A stretch of 64,000 nt of DNA from Auriscalpium vulgare (GCA_019915015.1 JAHBBC010000002.1:1612001-1676000), one strand, 5' to 3'. Numbered from the stretch's first letter, positions 38,401 through 47,463 are shown. Notes: a model not told the origin generated them from the sequence alone. Numbers and translations: made by a program.

Positions 38401-40728
38401 CCAATGGGAAGGCTACGCACCCTGGAAGTACCCCGACGACCATGGCAGGCAATTGGCGTAGACTTCGTGGGCCCGCTCCCGCAGTCATCGAATAGGCACG
38501 GAGCGTTTGATATGATCTGCGTGATCATAGACCATTTAACGTCCATGGTGCACTTGGTTCCAACAAAACAGACTTACGGTGCAGTGCAAATCGCCGAGAT
38601 ACTCTTCGACAGCGTGTATAAACACCATGGATTGCCTGAGAGAATCATCAGCGACCGAGATAGCTTGTTTACGAGCACTTTTTGGCAGAAATTGCACTCA
38701 CTATTGAACGTCGAGCTCCGGTTGTCATCAGCGTACCACCCGCAGACGGACGGGGCAACCGAGCGAGCTAACCGCACGATGACGCAGATGTTGCGTCAGT
38801 GCGTGGCCCCAGATCAGAAGGATTGGGTGTCCAAACTGCCGGCCATTGAATTTGCAATGAACTCGGCAAGGTCCGACACGACCGGATTTTCGCCGTTCTT
38901 CTTGAACTATGGCCGCATGCCGCGTCCGATGATATGGGATCTTGACACTGAATACCCGGGTGTCAGAAAGTTCGCGCTTAAGATAAAAGAAGCAATCTTG
39001 CGCGCCCACGATGCGATCATCGAGGCACGCGTGCGCCAAACGGAGCAAGCAAATAAGAAGCGTCGGGACTCACCACTCCGAGTCGGCGACTTGGCCTATT
39101 TGTCGACAAAGAATTTGCGGCTGCCTAAGGCGCGAGCCCGCAAGCTTGTACCTAAATATCTAGGACCGTTTAGAATAACTGGCGAGCTCGAAAAGGGATC
39201 AACTTACCAACTCGAGCTTCCGGAGGAAATAAGGTCGCGCGGGGTACACAACGCGTTCCACGCCTCGTTGTTGCGTGCACATGTACCTAACGATGATAGG
39301 AAATTTCCGGGTCGTCAGTGGCACCAGGTGATAGGTATGACAGAGCCCGGCGAGTGGGCAGTCGACCGGATTCTCTCTCATAGTGGTCAAGGCACGGACA
39401 CGCAATTTGAGGTGCAATGGTCGACAGGCGACGTTACCTGGGCTTCTTACCACGAGGTAAAGCACCTCGTCGCACTTGAGGCGTACTGCGACGCGATGGG
39501 AATATCGCACGCGCGGTTCTTGCCTCGAGGACAGCCTGAACCGGATGGTATTCCGACAGTCGCGGTTTTCACCGTTGAAGACGCAATGTACGGGCGTCGG
39601 GAGCCCGGCTATAGACCCGGAGATGAGCTGATAGTGCGAGGAAATATAAGGAGCGAGTTAGCACGGTTGAGGAGCGAGCGACTTCATCGAGAAGCTCACC
39701 CTACTCATCTTGACCCATTGACTCCATCTCGTATGGCTCATAACGCGGCTCCTTTCTCCAACGACGATCTTGCGCGCTGCCAGGAGTATGCTGCGGACCT
39801 CCTCGAGTGGGCTCGAAGCGGAGGGCGCGAGCCGTACCCCGGCGAGCCGCCGCGCGGCTATATCGATCGGTTCCGCGCCGTCAACGTCTATGCGCCTCTT
39901 CCGACTGACTATCCTCACCTGTTGAATGGTCGTGCGTATTTTCGTACAGGAGCTGACATATCCGACTCTGACTTGAGTCGTCATCATGCAGCGCCGCCGC
40001 CGAACGCATACTACGGCATGCCGCCGCCGTGGTACGATGCGCCGTTGCCACACGCGCCAGGCCCCGCTATGGGTCCGCCTGGCGGCGTCCAAATGGACCC
40101 GGTATCGTGGGGGCGTCTCCTCGACTTCAAGGCCGGTATGGCTCGTATGGAGCGCGGCGGCGGAGGTCCGAACGGAGGTCCGTATCGCCGTGGCAACAGT
40201 GGTCGTCGCGACTACCGTCCTCCTAAAGGACCGCGCGGCGGGGCACTGGCCCAGCGGTTCGGCCGTCGCGACACGCAGCAGCAGCAGGGCGCTGGCGGGT
40301 CGTTCAGACGACGTGGAGGTCATGGAGGTATTTTTCACGCACCTCGAGATGATTTCCCGGAGTTCCGACCCTTCTTGCAGGGAATCGTCGATCTGGGCGA
40401 GGCCGCGGCGGCCGCTTCGGCCCCTCAACGTATCAGCACGAAGCAGAAGGTGCAGGAGAGGCAGGGCCCTCTCACCAGCACGACGTCGTCGTTGAAGAAG
40501 AAAATTTCGAGCAGACAGCCGTCCAACCGTCGTACGAAGACGCCGGTGACGTTGTCGTGCCCGATGCGTACTACTCTGATGACGAATACGTCGTCGAAGA
40601 CTCGCACGGGCCCGACGGAGGCTTCAGCGGTTGAGTCGTCGCTCAGCGTACAAGGTACGCCTTTCCGAGCAAGGCGGGAGGGCGAATGTAACGCCCGCGC
40701 GCCGACTCACCTCAGTTCCCGCCGCTGA
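32464..40728 (+). CDS. Gag-Pol polyprotein of element C (chromovirus type)
   Basis: This is a single 2754-codon frame, about twice the usual length of a chromovirus polyprotein. Order: long disordered acidic/basic N-terminal 550 residues; capsid region about 559-710; zinc knuckle CFNCKETGHGARNCPK near 805; retropepsin LLDTGS near 1115; reverse transcriptase with YLDDIIIYS near 1435; RNase H (TDASTTGAAGY, TDHQALEHF); integrase HHCC (HAHSLLAHLG...CVVC) near 1931 and catalytic D (GVDFVGPL), D (SDRDSLF), E (TDGATERANR); chromodomain near 2293-2350 (WAVDRILSHSG, VQWSTGDVTWASY). Beyond the chromodomain is an unusual 400-residue tail with Tyr/Pro-rich and RGG-like segments. From about 40430 the listed frame looks wrong: another frame gives an acidic tail (AYYSDDEYVVEDSHG) ending near 40634, so a small indel is likely and the last 99 codons, running into the LTR, are probably spurious. 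Confidence 0.92.
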   Translation: MSKRTTASQKKGKSVQSVPSETTRKRLLEDDPELGRAKDAAEEKGGVKEDSHVRAHCAASTAGASSVRAERSHGTAQLASRWGVGDRGPTQSGGRVTRSFASVLRGGSPAAGVAVTRGAAPISTRRPALPKPAPGSGTQGRNKPVSALREAVQPARQSAAPVAIVPTQVGDTGAHEKGGEGDVPAPTTMTDTDAQSTDVETNASEQVEEVERYERDFGAKVSVGRSRRVPQYKVNTVNIKDLDNSQFFQSWFDLSLDKDTLGTIPRSWILPAAATQVKIEEVEPDLSSLSASDLSTASDSGADAALDSGDMAWSDSEEEAQLEEAIRRSRLQSMAVIVEVKDEEPPAGPSLAARAAGSKSKATKSMKSEPRSNASTDSYRTKKRKGKKVDPQERGPEYLSFIRDFSKAPAATPPRPQDSVPRFNQRPANKYVREESQVPDGTWFHKPPARQTFGRKLSVVSEDDSSSDDSSYNGPTESDSSRASSPAPGDRTPPPPSPPPSSSSSDSSSSSDSSEGHRKKKKKSRKAKKEAKRRARKAKTALKGIQVKTPATYEGTPDLDTLDQFCYEFETWTELYELDDQLAVKLIKNFLSGTASQFFMKHVAKRREEWTIQLIYEGLFDYCFPQDFKRRLREQLMSSVQGKDKVRDFVRDLESLATRFPDVTHQQLVQIFWKGVHQYIRFALIEKGLNPESTPLPKLVKHASRSEAAHESLKAENADRGGTYSVPGRRWGRFATRASGPEVNHMKPTAGRSESKPKDKPRERAPTDRREGRWRSAPRPRTENRWEQPRLSREEQNQLRAEGKCFNCKETGHGARNCPKRQTARAPRGARGVHTGSVQLADVDKLADRARGVDIAVNSVNITGYPSPEPDGPELETSSTEATARFICELFQRYYDPDEAMRAGCEPHERFTALFMGDGYEVTDWLTGERVYDVMDADLAEPDTLVHKVVRRGIQDFQNWPIPVRIKAKAQKYVSDRGYPGPLFIQVLPDYRGYVVDIPETGLACLVTHEDVAAGDEESFGYLAHEQIKASCIPFDMPYERQSARARRRQRWMLYVASASTGSSARGKQTRFRSGGRESVSAIERNAARTKDLRRKLPKPVVLAVKVNGQVVRALLDTGSMADFVSTTIVDQLRLKTEVLAKPLPVQLAVHGSRSKINRSATVHFAYQDIDCQRRFDVVNLDNYDMILGTPFIFQHRVMVGLNPTRVAIGSAEPLEIKGVEVTTISSAAADIAEDAFERLRQQLYREASDLLTDTERTALPPLREINHIIPLIDEKKVYQWRPSKCPEAMQALWQRKKEAYLESGRWRTATGTNAMPMLILRKPPKADGTLRIRTVVDKRQQNANTRKLATPLPDIEAILRRVTRHKYRSLIDGKDAYEQIRVEPDHVSRTLFTTPDGTMESLVLQIGDCNGGATYQALMNHIFAPYIGVFMDVYLDDIIIYSDTAEDHMKHIRILLDVLRKNKLYLSAGKMQFFARELKILGHVIDEYGIAMDPHKVDSVANWKVPTNSNLLGSFLGAVGYLAPNCHGLRIPMGILEPLKSANRSWSWTATHQRAFDEIKQVVHAWRDHRRVALDYGADAETINLVTDASTTGAAGYVSQENDLQTAKIVTFWSGKFNSAEQNYPVHEQELLAIVESLKRFRGILHGAKFRICTDHQALEHFMTQKNLSPRQHRWLDVLNEFEFDIGYIPGHTNVVADALSRLYSDEPAGVVRARSEYLSDDQRDDDDDEPPPLANIYDVPIYTGQMLLAELDVALRRSSRLAAKPRDDGYYRGLKRTEAVKTVPTAPVAKRSRRKHKAAQPADTSEDVPVVLSNTDDDGPLNNQNAASGEAESDRQSQHEDPQTEANPEIHLPELIITSESGVPLLREVRGRYVEDPFFRKVAAQPEHYKDFLLEADLIFKIYRDEKRLCLPDILVGRRSAREIAISHAHSLLAHLGASKTLDYLRTEVWWPAMAKDVEDFCRSCVVCATSKSSTQQPMGRLRTLEVPRRPWQAIGVDFVGPLPQSSNRHGAFDMICVIIDHLTSMVHLVPTKQTYGAVQIAEILFDSVYKHHGLPERIISDRDSLFTSTFWQKLHSLLNVELRLSSAYHPQTDGATERANRTMTQMLRQCVAPDQKDWVSKLPAIEFAMNSARSDTTGFSPFFLNYGRMPRPMIWDLDTEYPGVRKFALKIKEAILRAHDAIIEARVRQTEQANKKRRDSPLRVGDLAYLSTKNLRLPKARARKLVPKYLGPFRITGELEKGSTYQLELPEEIRSRGVHNAFHASLLRAHVPNDDRKFPGRQWHQVIGMTEPGEWAVDRILSHSGQGTDTQFEVQWSTGDVTWASYHEVKHLVALEAYCDAMGISHARFLPRGQPEPDGIPTVAVFTVEDAMYGRREPGYRPGDELIVRGNIRSELARLRSERLHREAHPTHLDPLTPSRMAHNAAPFSNDDLARCQEYAADLLEWARSGGREPYPGEPPRGYIDRFRAVNVYAPLPTDYPHLLNGRAYFRTGADISDSDLSRHHAAPPPNAYYGMPPPWYDAPLPHAPGPAMGPPGGVQMDPVSWGRLLDFKAGMARMERGGGGPNGGPYRRGNSGRRDYRPPKGPRGGALAQRFGRRDTQQQQGAGGSFRRRGGHGGIFHAPRDDFPEFRPFLQGIVDLGEAAAAASAPQRISTKQKVQERQGPLTSTTSSLKKKISSRQPSNRRTKTPVTLSCPMRTTLMTNTSSKTRTGPTEASAVESSLSVQGTPFRARREGECNARAPTHLSSRR

Positions 40729-40984
40729 CTCCTCGTTTCGGCAGGAGTTGCGTGTCCGCCTCCCGGCGGACTTGTTATCACCCGGAAATCAGTAGATTAG
40801 TAAGTAGTATACATAGCTAGCTACGTGTTTGTATCTAGCTAGTCTCTCTTGAACCCGAACTTTCCCCCACTCTGTTCCGGTTTGACTGAACTCTCTTCCT
40901 TGCAACCCGTGTTCTAACAGCTACTCTCGAACATCTTCAAGCACACAAGCATCAAGATTAGCTCGAGAGGCCGTTAGTCTCACA
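40687..40984 (+). repeat. 3' LTR of element C
   Basis: It is the direct repeat of 32042-32339, preceded by the purine-rich GGCGGGAGGGCGAA. CATTG follows at 40985-40989 as the target duplication. Confidence 0.9.
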
Positions 40985-40989
40985 CATTG

Positions 40990-42044
40990 GCGAGCGTGAC
41001 CCTTCCTTCTCCATTGCGAACGACAACTCCGGTGCGTATGTCTTCTTCTACAATGGTGCACGCGCTGATGCGATGGTCCGATGATCCGCAATAAAGACAC
41101 CGGCCGGCTAGGCGGGTCATAGCGGCGGACTTGGCATCATCGGCTGCTGTAGTAGCTGCGGGAGTTGCTAAGGCCTTTGCAACAGGTGCCGCGCTGGTGG
41201 GAGTGGAAAGGACGCTTGGTAAATTGCCACCCTGCATGAGGGTGCGGACTAGTTGCGCAAGGATATCCTCGGTTTTGATGCTCGGCGGAGGCGTGGGAGA
41301 GGTGATTCGGACGGTGGGGATGGGTATGTTGACCGCAGCTACGTGACCGACATTTCGAAAGGTGTCGGTGGTCGAGGCGAGGACGAATTTCCCGGCTTGG
41401 TGAACATCGGCAATCTCATACGCTTCGCCAGGCTCGACATCTGGCTTCTTAATCTGCAGACGCGGATTTAGAGTGAGCCAGACGAAGTCGGGAATGCCGC
41501 GGGAGAATTCTCGATTTTGTTGCATTGTCGAGAGCCGTCCTTTGCGTACAAGAAACCCGGATATGGTCAGGTACTCGCGGTGGTATACGGCAAAGTCGTC
41601 CAACGTCAGGTCCGTCTTGGTGCGCGTCTTCAGGACCAGTGACTCCAGGTCCGCTAATGTGTACGCTCGGTCTTCTTCGGCTCCTGGATACAGTTTGCCA
41701 ACTGCGGTCTTGAATTCCTCATACGTGTTGTTGCCCGTAAACTCTGGCATCGAGTCAAACATGTCTGCCTCGCCCGAGGGGACGTAGAATTTGGACCAGT
41801 CCTTCTTCTCCCGATTTCCGGTGATACCAGCTTGCGCGAGTGCGGGCTCGAGATCTTCCCAGTAGCGGCAAATTTCGCGCGGCTTTGCTGGGTCAAAGAC
41901 GGGTGCAGTACGCGACTTGCGAGCGGGCATGGGAATGATTGCGGCCATGATTGGGAGAGGTGCTGGTGGGGCTGGGATATTGCGTGGGGGTACGGGGATA
42001 TTTCGAGGGATCGGAATTAGATGGGTGGTCGAGAGGGGTTTCAA
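40990..42044 (-). pseudogene. N-terminal gag of element B-rev, right of nested element C
   Basis: Read on the minus strand, the frame is open from before the primer-binding site; the first ATG is at 41948 (MAAIIPMPARKSR). It covers the Pro-rich leader, the capsid-like region (KKDWSKFYVPSGEADMF, DFAVYHREYLTISGF) and the intact zinc knuckle CLYCGSSDHRISAC (CX2CX4HX4C). It is cut by element C at the TLAN/GSYVP boundary. The protein is identical to B-fwd in this part as far as I can read. With 31576-32036 it forms one gag gene. Confidence 0.85.
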
Positions 42045-42399
42045 AATAACAGGCGAGGGCGAGGGAGGTGTGCGTGGAGTTGGAGGATTACTCGGGTGTA
42101 GCGGGGTGAGATCGGAAAGTGGGGGAAGAGGTGGAAGCTGCGGGGAAGGTGTGCGAAATCCGCCTGGTACGTGATACCGGGTAGAGAATTCTTCTTCGGC
42201 TACAGGGACGATTGGCTCCAGACTTGCGGGGAGGGGAACGTCTGCGGCTTCCGGACTATCCTCTTCTTCGGCTGTGTCGTCGGAGAGGGGGGCTGGGTAG
42301 ATGATATGGGTTTGTCGTACGTCGTCTGCGTGCGACCGGAGATGATACGTTCGAAAGGGAGCAGGTGCGGATGGAAGTCGCGGAGGAATTCTGACTTGA

Positions 42400-42417
42400 C
42401 CCTCGCGGTGGGCTCCA
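42400..42417 (-). other. Primer-binding site of element B-rev
   Basis: On the minus strand it reads TGGAGCCCACCGCGAGGG, identical to the sites of A and B-fwd, and lies four bases inside the LTR. Confidence 0.75.
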
Positions 42418-42421
42418 AAGT

Positions 42422-43872
42422 TGATGGGCGTCCAACTGGTAGTGAGGCGGATATATATTGATGTCCAATCCTCAGAGCGCAGTAGTGAACGTATCGAGTT
42501 GAGGGAGTGCAGTCAGGGTCCCGAGACTACGCACGGCAAATCCTGCTTGGTGTACGAGTGGGACACAGTGACTAGGACTTGGATCGGAGGGCGCGAGAGG
42601 CTGGGGGAGAGGACGATAGTGCGAGAGCTAGACACGGCACAGATCACCGAAATGATACAGTGCTGGAGACGCGACGGGCGAGCTCCCAAGAATGTGTCAC
42701 GGAAGCTAGGAATGTCGGAGGGGACGCGAGGACTATTTCGAGAGTCGAAGGGGAATTACGCAGCGGTGGCAATGGTCGGGGGAATATATCGAGGGCGAGA
42801 GGGACGAAGTATGAGGCGGTGACAAAGGAACAGAGGGGCGTATATAGGCCTGATCTCTGCGTTGAAGGTGCGGGGTGTCGAGGGGGAGAGTAGCGAGGCG
42901 TAGGGAGATTTCGAAGGGCAAGAGGGGATTTGTCGAGGGTCGCGGTATTGGTATTCGTATTGATATTGCGGCGTGGTATTGGTGTCGAAGTTTCGTGCGT
43001 CTAAGAGCTAGAGCGACGGGTTGTGGTGAAGTCAGACCACTTCAGGCGCTCTTTCGAGATCCTGAGTACGAGGGGAAATAGTAACTTGTTATTATGTCTG
43101 TCTAGCGACTCAGAACTACTTGTACGACAAGCGAGTCAGAAATCCGTATCGTACGGACGTGACATAGTGAAGACAAATACGATCTAAAACGCGGTAGACG
43201 TGGGTCAGATATCACGGGGTGTACGAAGTGGACGCGGGGGAGTGAGTATACGATGATACGCCTGCCCAGCCGTCTAGCGGAGAAACACCCGAATTTTGGC
43301 ATTTTCAGCATCTTCCGAAATCACGTGACCTCGGCCTGCCGGCCTCGGTCCGCACCATCAGGTTTCACTACCACCCCGCAGCGTCTATCGAAAGCGCCCC
43401 AAACGCACTCGAAATAGCCTACACGCCCCACCAAGCGCCCCGAGCCACACGCCACAATCCTACGGCCCCGCAAAACAGTCACCCAGCGGCTATCTGACTC
43501 GGAGCCACACGCCACAATCCTTCCCCGCCGTGATGCGCCGCTGTCAAAACATACTTCCCTTCTGTGTTCCCCGATTTCTCGATATTCCCCACATCTCGAT
43601 CCACGATATGGTCCCGTCTACGTTAATCCACAGCCGTCCGAGATAGGCAGGAGCGCTACACAACGAGCCAAGACCGCCCGTCGTACGTCCCTCCCTTCAA
43701 TTTACACTCGGAATACATCGGATACCCCGCTTGACTTTACGATACACCACCAGCGCCTTACGATATAAGTGCTAGCGCGCTAAACGCACTTCGCCCCCTA
43801 GCGGCGATCCTAAGTCGGAACTAAACCTAAATCCGTCCGTAATTCAACGATCCTCTCTTGCCACATCCCTCG
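42422..43872 (-). repeat. 5' LTR of element B-rev with its outer 620 bases inverted
   Basis: The inner part (42422-43253) is the expected reversed LTR. The outer part (43254-43872) is present in the opposite orientation, as if flipped between this LTR and the inverted LTR remnant of B-fwd on its right. ACGA (43250-43253) is the inverted TCGT target duplication, sitting exactly between the LTR terminus TGATACG and LTR-internal sequence. That is the arrangement predicted by such an inversion. Confidence 0.7.
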
Positions 43873-44701
43873 TATACTCACTCCCCCGCGTCCACTTCGT
43901 ACACCCCGTGATATCTGACCCACGTCTACCGCGTTTTAGATCGTATTTGTCTTCACTATGTCACGTCCGTACGATACGGATTTCTGACTCGCTTGTCGTA
44001 CAAGTAGTTCTGAGTCGCTAGACAGACATAATAACAAGTTACTATTTCCCCTCGTACTCAGGATCTCGAAAGAGCGCCTGAAGTGGTCTGACTTCACCAC
44101 AACCCGTCGCTCTAGCTCTTAGACGCACGAAACTTCGACACCAATACCACGCCGCAATATCAATACGAATACCAATACCGCGACCCTCGACAAATCCCCT
44201 CTTGCCCTTCGAAATCTCCCTACGCCTCGCTACTCTCCCCCTCGACACCCCGCACCTTCAACGCAGAGATCAGGCCTATATACGCCCCTCTGTTCCTTTG
44301 TCACCGCCTCATACTTCGTCCCTCTCGCCCTCGATATATTCCCCCGACCATTGCCACCGCTGCGTAATTCCCCTTCGACTCTCGAAATAGTCCTCGCGTC
44401 CCCTCCGACATTCCTAGCTTCCGTGACACATTCTTGGGAGCTCGCCCGTCGCGTCTCCAGCACTGTATCATTTCGGTGATCTGTGCCGTGTCTAGCTCTC
44501 GCACTATTGTCCTCTCCCCCAGCCTCTCGCGCCCTCCGATCCAAGTCCTAGTCACTGTGTCCCACTCGTACACCGAGCAGGATTTGCCGTGCGTAGTCTC
44601 GGGACCCTGACTGCACTCCCTCAACTCGATACGTTCACTACTGCGCTCTGAGGATTGGACATCAATATATATCCGCCTCACTACCAGTTGGACGCCCATC
44701 A
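43873..44701 (+). repeat. Remaining part of the 5' LTR of element B-fwd
   Basis: It continues 6367-6985 across the B-rev insertion and ends GTTGGACGCCCATCA. A TATATACGCC sequence near 44276 is a possible TATA box. Together the two parts give the same length (1.45 kb) as the B-rev 3' LTR. Confidence 0.75.
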
Positions 44702-44705
44702 ACTT

Positions 44706-44723
44706 TGGAGCCCACCGCGAGGG
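44706..44723 (+). other. Primer-binding site of element B-fwd
   Basis: TGGAGCCCACCGCGAGGG lies four bases after the LTR end and is the same site as in element A. Confidence 0.75.
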
Positions 44724-45078
44724 TCAAGTCAGAATTCCTCCGCGACTTCCATCCGCACCTGCTCCCTTTCGAACGTATCATCTCCGGTCGCACGCAGACG
44801 ACGTACGACAAACCCATATCATCTACCCAGCCCCCCTCTCCGACGACACAGCCGAAGAAGAGGATAGTCCGGAAGCCGCAGACGTTCCCCTCCCCGCAAG
44901 TCTGGAGCCAATCGTCCCTGTAGCCGAAGAAGAATTCTCTACCCGGTATCACGTACCAGGCGGATTTCGCACACCTTCCCCGCAGCTTCCACCTCTTCCC
45001 CCACTTTCCGATCTCACCCCGCTACACCCGAGTAATCCTCCAACTCCACGCACACCTCCCTCGCCCTCGCCTGTTATT

Positions 45079-46599
45079 TTGAAACCCCTCTCGACCACCC
45101 ATCTAATTCCGATCCCTCGAAATATCCCCGTACCCCCACGCAATATCCCAGCCCCACCAGCACCTCTCCCAATCATGGCCGCAATCATTCCCATGCCCGC
45201 TCGCAAGTCGCGTACTGCACCCGTCTTTGACCCAGCAAAGCCGCGCGAAATTTGCCGCTACTGGGAAGATCTCGAGCCCGCACTCGCGCAAGCTGGTATC
45301 ACCGGAAATCGGGAGAAGAAGGACTGGTCCAAATTCTACGTCCCCTCGGGCGAGGCAGACATGTTTGACTCGATGCCAGAGTTTACGGGCAACAACACGT
45401 ATGAGGAATTCAAGACCGCAGTTGGCAAACTGTATCCAGGAGCCGAAGAAGACCGAGCGTACACATTAGCGGACCTGGAGTCACTGGTCCTGAAGACGCG
45501 CACCAAGACGGACCTGACGTTGGACGACTTTGCCGTATACCACCGCGAGTACCTGACCATATCCGGGTTTCTTGTACGCAAAGGACGGCTCTCGACAATG
45601 CAACAAAATCGAGAATTCTCCCGCGGCATTCCCGACTTCGTCTGGCTCACTCTAAATCCGCGTCTGCAGATTAAGAAGCCAGATGTCGAGCCTGGCGAAG
45701 CGTATGAGATTGCCGATGTTCACCAAGCCGGGAAATTCGTCCTCGCCTCGACCACCGACACCTTTCGAAATGTCGGTCACGTAGCTGCGGTCAACATACC
45801 CATCCCCACCGTCCGAATCACCTCTCCCACGCCTCCGCCGAGCATCAAAACCGAGGATATCCTTGCGCAACTAGTCCGCACCCTCATGCAGGGTGGCAAT
45901 TTACCAAGCGTCCTTTCCACTCCCACCAGCGCGGCACCTGTTGCAAAGGCCTTAGCAACTCCCGCAGCTACTACAGCAGCCGATGATGCCAAGTCCGCCG
46001 CTATGACCCGCCTAGCCGGCCGGTGTCTTTATTGCGGATCGTCGGACCATCGCATCAGCGCGTGCACCATTGTAGAAGAAGACATACGCACCGGAGTTGT
46101 CGTTCGCAATGGAGAAGGAAGGGTCACGCTCGCCAATGGTTCCTACGTCCCCCGCACAATTTCGGGCGACTTCCTGCGCGATCGCGTGCAGGAATGGTAC
46201 AGGCGCAATCCTAGCGTCAAACCAGTTGCCCAGTTGATGATCGAAACGAGCACCACCCGAAACCCCAACATCCTCGAATTATCCAAGGTCGATCGGATTC
46301 AATTCCTAGAGGAGGAACTGGCCGCTTTGCGCGGAAGAGAGAGTTACGCGCAAGAGACCTACGCGCAGATCTTCGACGGGGTCGAAATCACCCGCGCAGC
46401 CCGAGCAAAGCCGCGCGACGTGGTACCCGCACCCTCAGTCCCTCCTCCAGCTCCCGCAGCAGCAGCAGAAGTCGAAGCGCCAGTTCAGTCGCCTCAGCAC
46501 CCATATCGAAATGCCAAGGATGCTACAGGCGCACCGGTCAAAGCCAAGACCACGCCTGCCGATCCACCCAAAGCTAAGGCACCAGAACCCGCATTTTGA
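45079..46599 (+). CDS. Gag of element B-fwd
   Basis: The frame is open from before 44701, but the first ATG is at 45175 (MAAIIPMPARKSR), directly before the conserved gag block. The upstream open part (VRIPPRLPS...) resembles the A protein, suggesting that it too is coding by an unknown start or splice. The capsid-like region, zinc knuckle CLYCGSSDHRISAC (CX2CX4HX4C), coiled-coil stretch and Pro/Ala linker follow. It ends at a TGA (46597-46599), after which the same frame continues as protease. In element A the same position is sense. The B-rev gag shares this TGA. Confidence 0.85.
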   Translation: MKPLSTTHLIPIPRNIPVPPRNIPAPPAPLPIMAAIIPMPARKSRTAPVFDPAKPREICRYWEDLEPALAQAGITGNREKKDWSKFYVPSGEADMFDSMPEFTGNNTYEEFKTAVGKLYPGAEEDRAYTLADLESLVLKTRTKTDLTLDDFAVYHREYLTISGFLVRKGRLSTMQQNREFSRGIPDFVWLTLNPRLQIKKPDVEPGEAYEIADVHQAGKFVLASTTDTFRNVGHVAAVNIPIPTVRITSPTPPPSIKTEDILAQLVRTLMQGGNLPSVLSTPTSAAPVAKALATPAATTAADDAKSAAMTRLAGRCLYCGSSDHRISACTIVEEDIRTGVVVRNGEGRVTLANGSYVPRTISGDFLRDRVQEWYRRNPSVKPVAQLMIETSTTRNPNILELSKVDRIQFLEEELAALRGRESYAQETYAQIFDGVEITRAARAKPRDVVPAPSVPPPAPAAAAEVEAPVQSPQHPYRNAKDATGAPVKAKTTPADPPKAKAPEPAF

Positions 46600-47463
46600 C
46601 ACGCTGCCCCCATCCATCGACCAGAGATTGCCGACACCATCTACGCTTGCGCTATGAAGACAGCCCAAATCACGCTCACGCCGGAGGAACTACTGTCACT
46701 TGCGCCAGAAGTACGCGCCAAGTTCCGGGACGCGGTCACGCCGCGTCGCGCTGCTACCACTCAAGCTGCAGTACCTCCGCGCAAGGCCTCAGTTGAAGAA
46801 GTGCCGGATGAAGACTTTGTTTCGGCAGCCGCAGCAACTGAAGCGGCTGAGAACAAAGCATTCCTCCACTATCTGCCCGACCCACGCACTGCTACCAAGG
46901 AGGACCTCTGGACAGAGAAGGAAGGCGACTTCTACATGGCCGACCCTATCGAAATGTACCTCAACGGAGTAGGAGATGCGAACGACAGCGACGATGATTG
47001 CCTCATCGTTGCTAGAGAGTCTCACGCATTACGCTCTATTGACGGACTCATTGCCAACCGAGTGGCAATAGAATGTCTCCTCGATCCCGGGTCTCAAGTC
47101 ATCGCCATGTCGGAAGAAGTCTGTCATTTTCTAGAGCTCCATTATACCCCGGACATCAAGATTAGGCTTCAAAGCGCAAATCGTCAATATTCAGAATCCC
47201 TAGGACTTGCGCGCAATGTCCCAGTTCGCTTTGGGAACATGACGATTTACCTCCAGATTCATATCGTCCGAAATGTCGCCTACGACATCCTATTGGGCAG
47301 ACCCTTCGACGTCTTGACCGAGTCGGTCGTCCGCAACTACGCCAATGCGGACCACACAGTCACGATGGTCAACCCCAATGGAGGCGCTACGCTCACGCTC
47401 CCGACGTTCCCTCGAGGCCACCATCGGTTTCGCGACGAGCAAGTTAAACAACAACGCGCTTGA
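46600..47463 (+). CDS. Protease part of element B-fwd ORF1, downstream of the TGA
   Basis: It is in frame with gag after a TGA codon; its first ATG is at 46654 (MKTAQITLTPEELLS). It contains the TPEELLSLAPEVRAKF block, the retropepsin active site LLDPGSQVIAMSEE and ILLGRPFDVLTES. It overlaps the start of the pol frame by some 120 bases. Production could be by readthrough of TGA-CAC or by separate initiation, or it may be an inherited defect. Confidence 0.75.
   Translation, partial: HAAPIHRPEIADTIYACAMKTAQITLTPEELLSLAPEVRAKFRDAVTPRRAATTQAAVPPRKASVEEVPDEDFVSAAAATEAAENKAFLHYLPDPRTATKEDLWTEKEGDFYMADPIEMYLNGVGDANDSDDDCLIVARESHALRSIDGLIANRVAIECLLDPGSQVIAMSEEVCHFLELHYTPDIKIRLQSANRQYSESLGLARNVPVRFGNMTIYLQIHIVRNVAYDILLGRPFDVLTESVVRNYANADHTVTMVNPNGGATLTLPTFPRGHHRFRDEQVKQQRA

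Larger units (their letters stand above)
32042..40984 (+). mobile_element. Element C: chromodomain Ty3/Gypsy retrotransposon, complete
   Basis: Two 298-base LTRs (32042-32339 and 40687-40984) enclose one long gag-pol frame. Reading both LTRs I find no difference between them, so the insertion is very young. The 5-base duplication CATTG flanks it (32037-32041 and 40985-40989), and removing the element restores the gag sequence of B exactly. No TGG-type primer-binding site follows the 5' LTR; the leader starts with a T run, so priming may be unusual. Confidence 0.92.
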
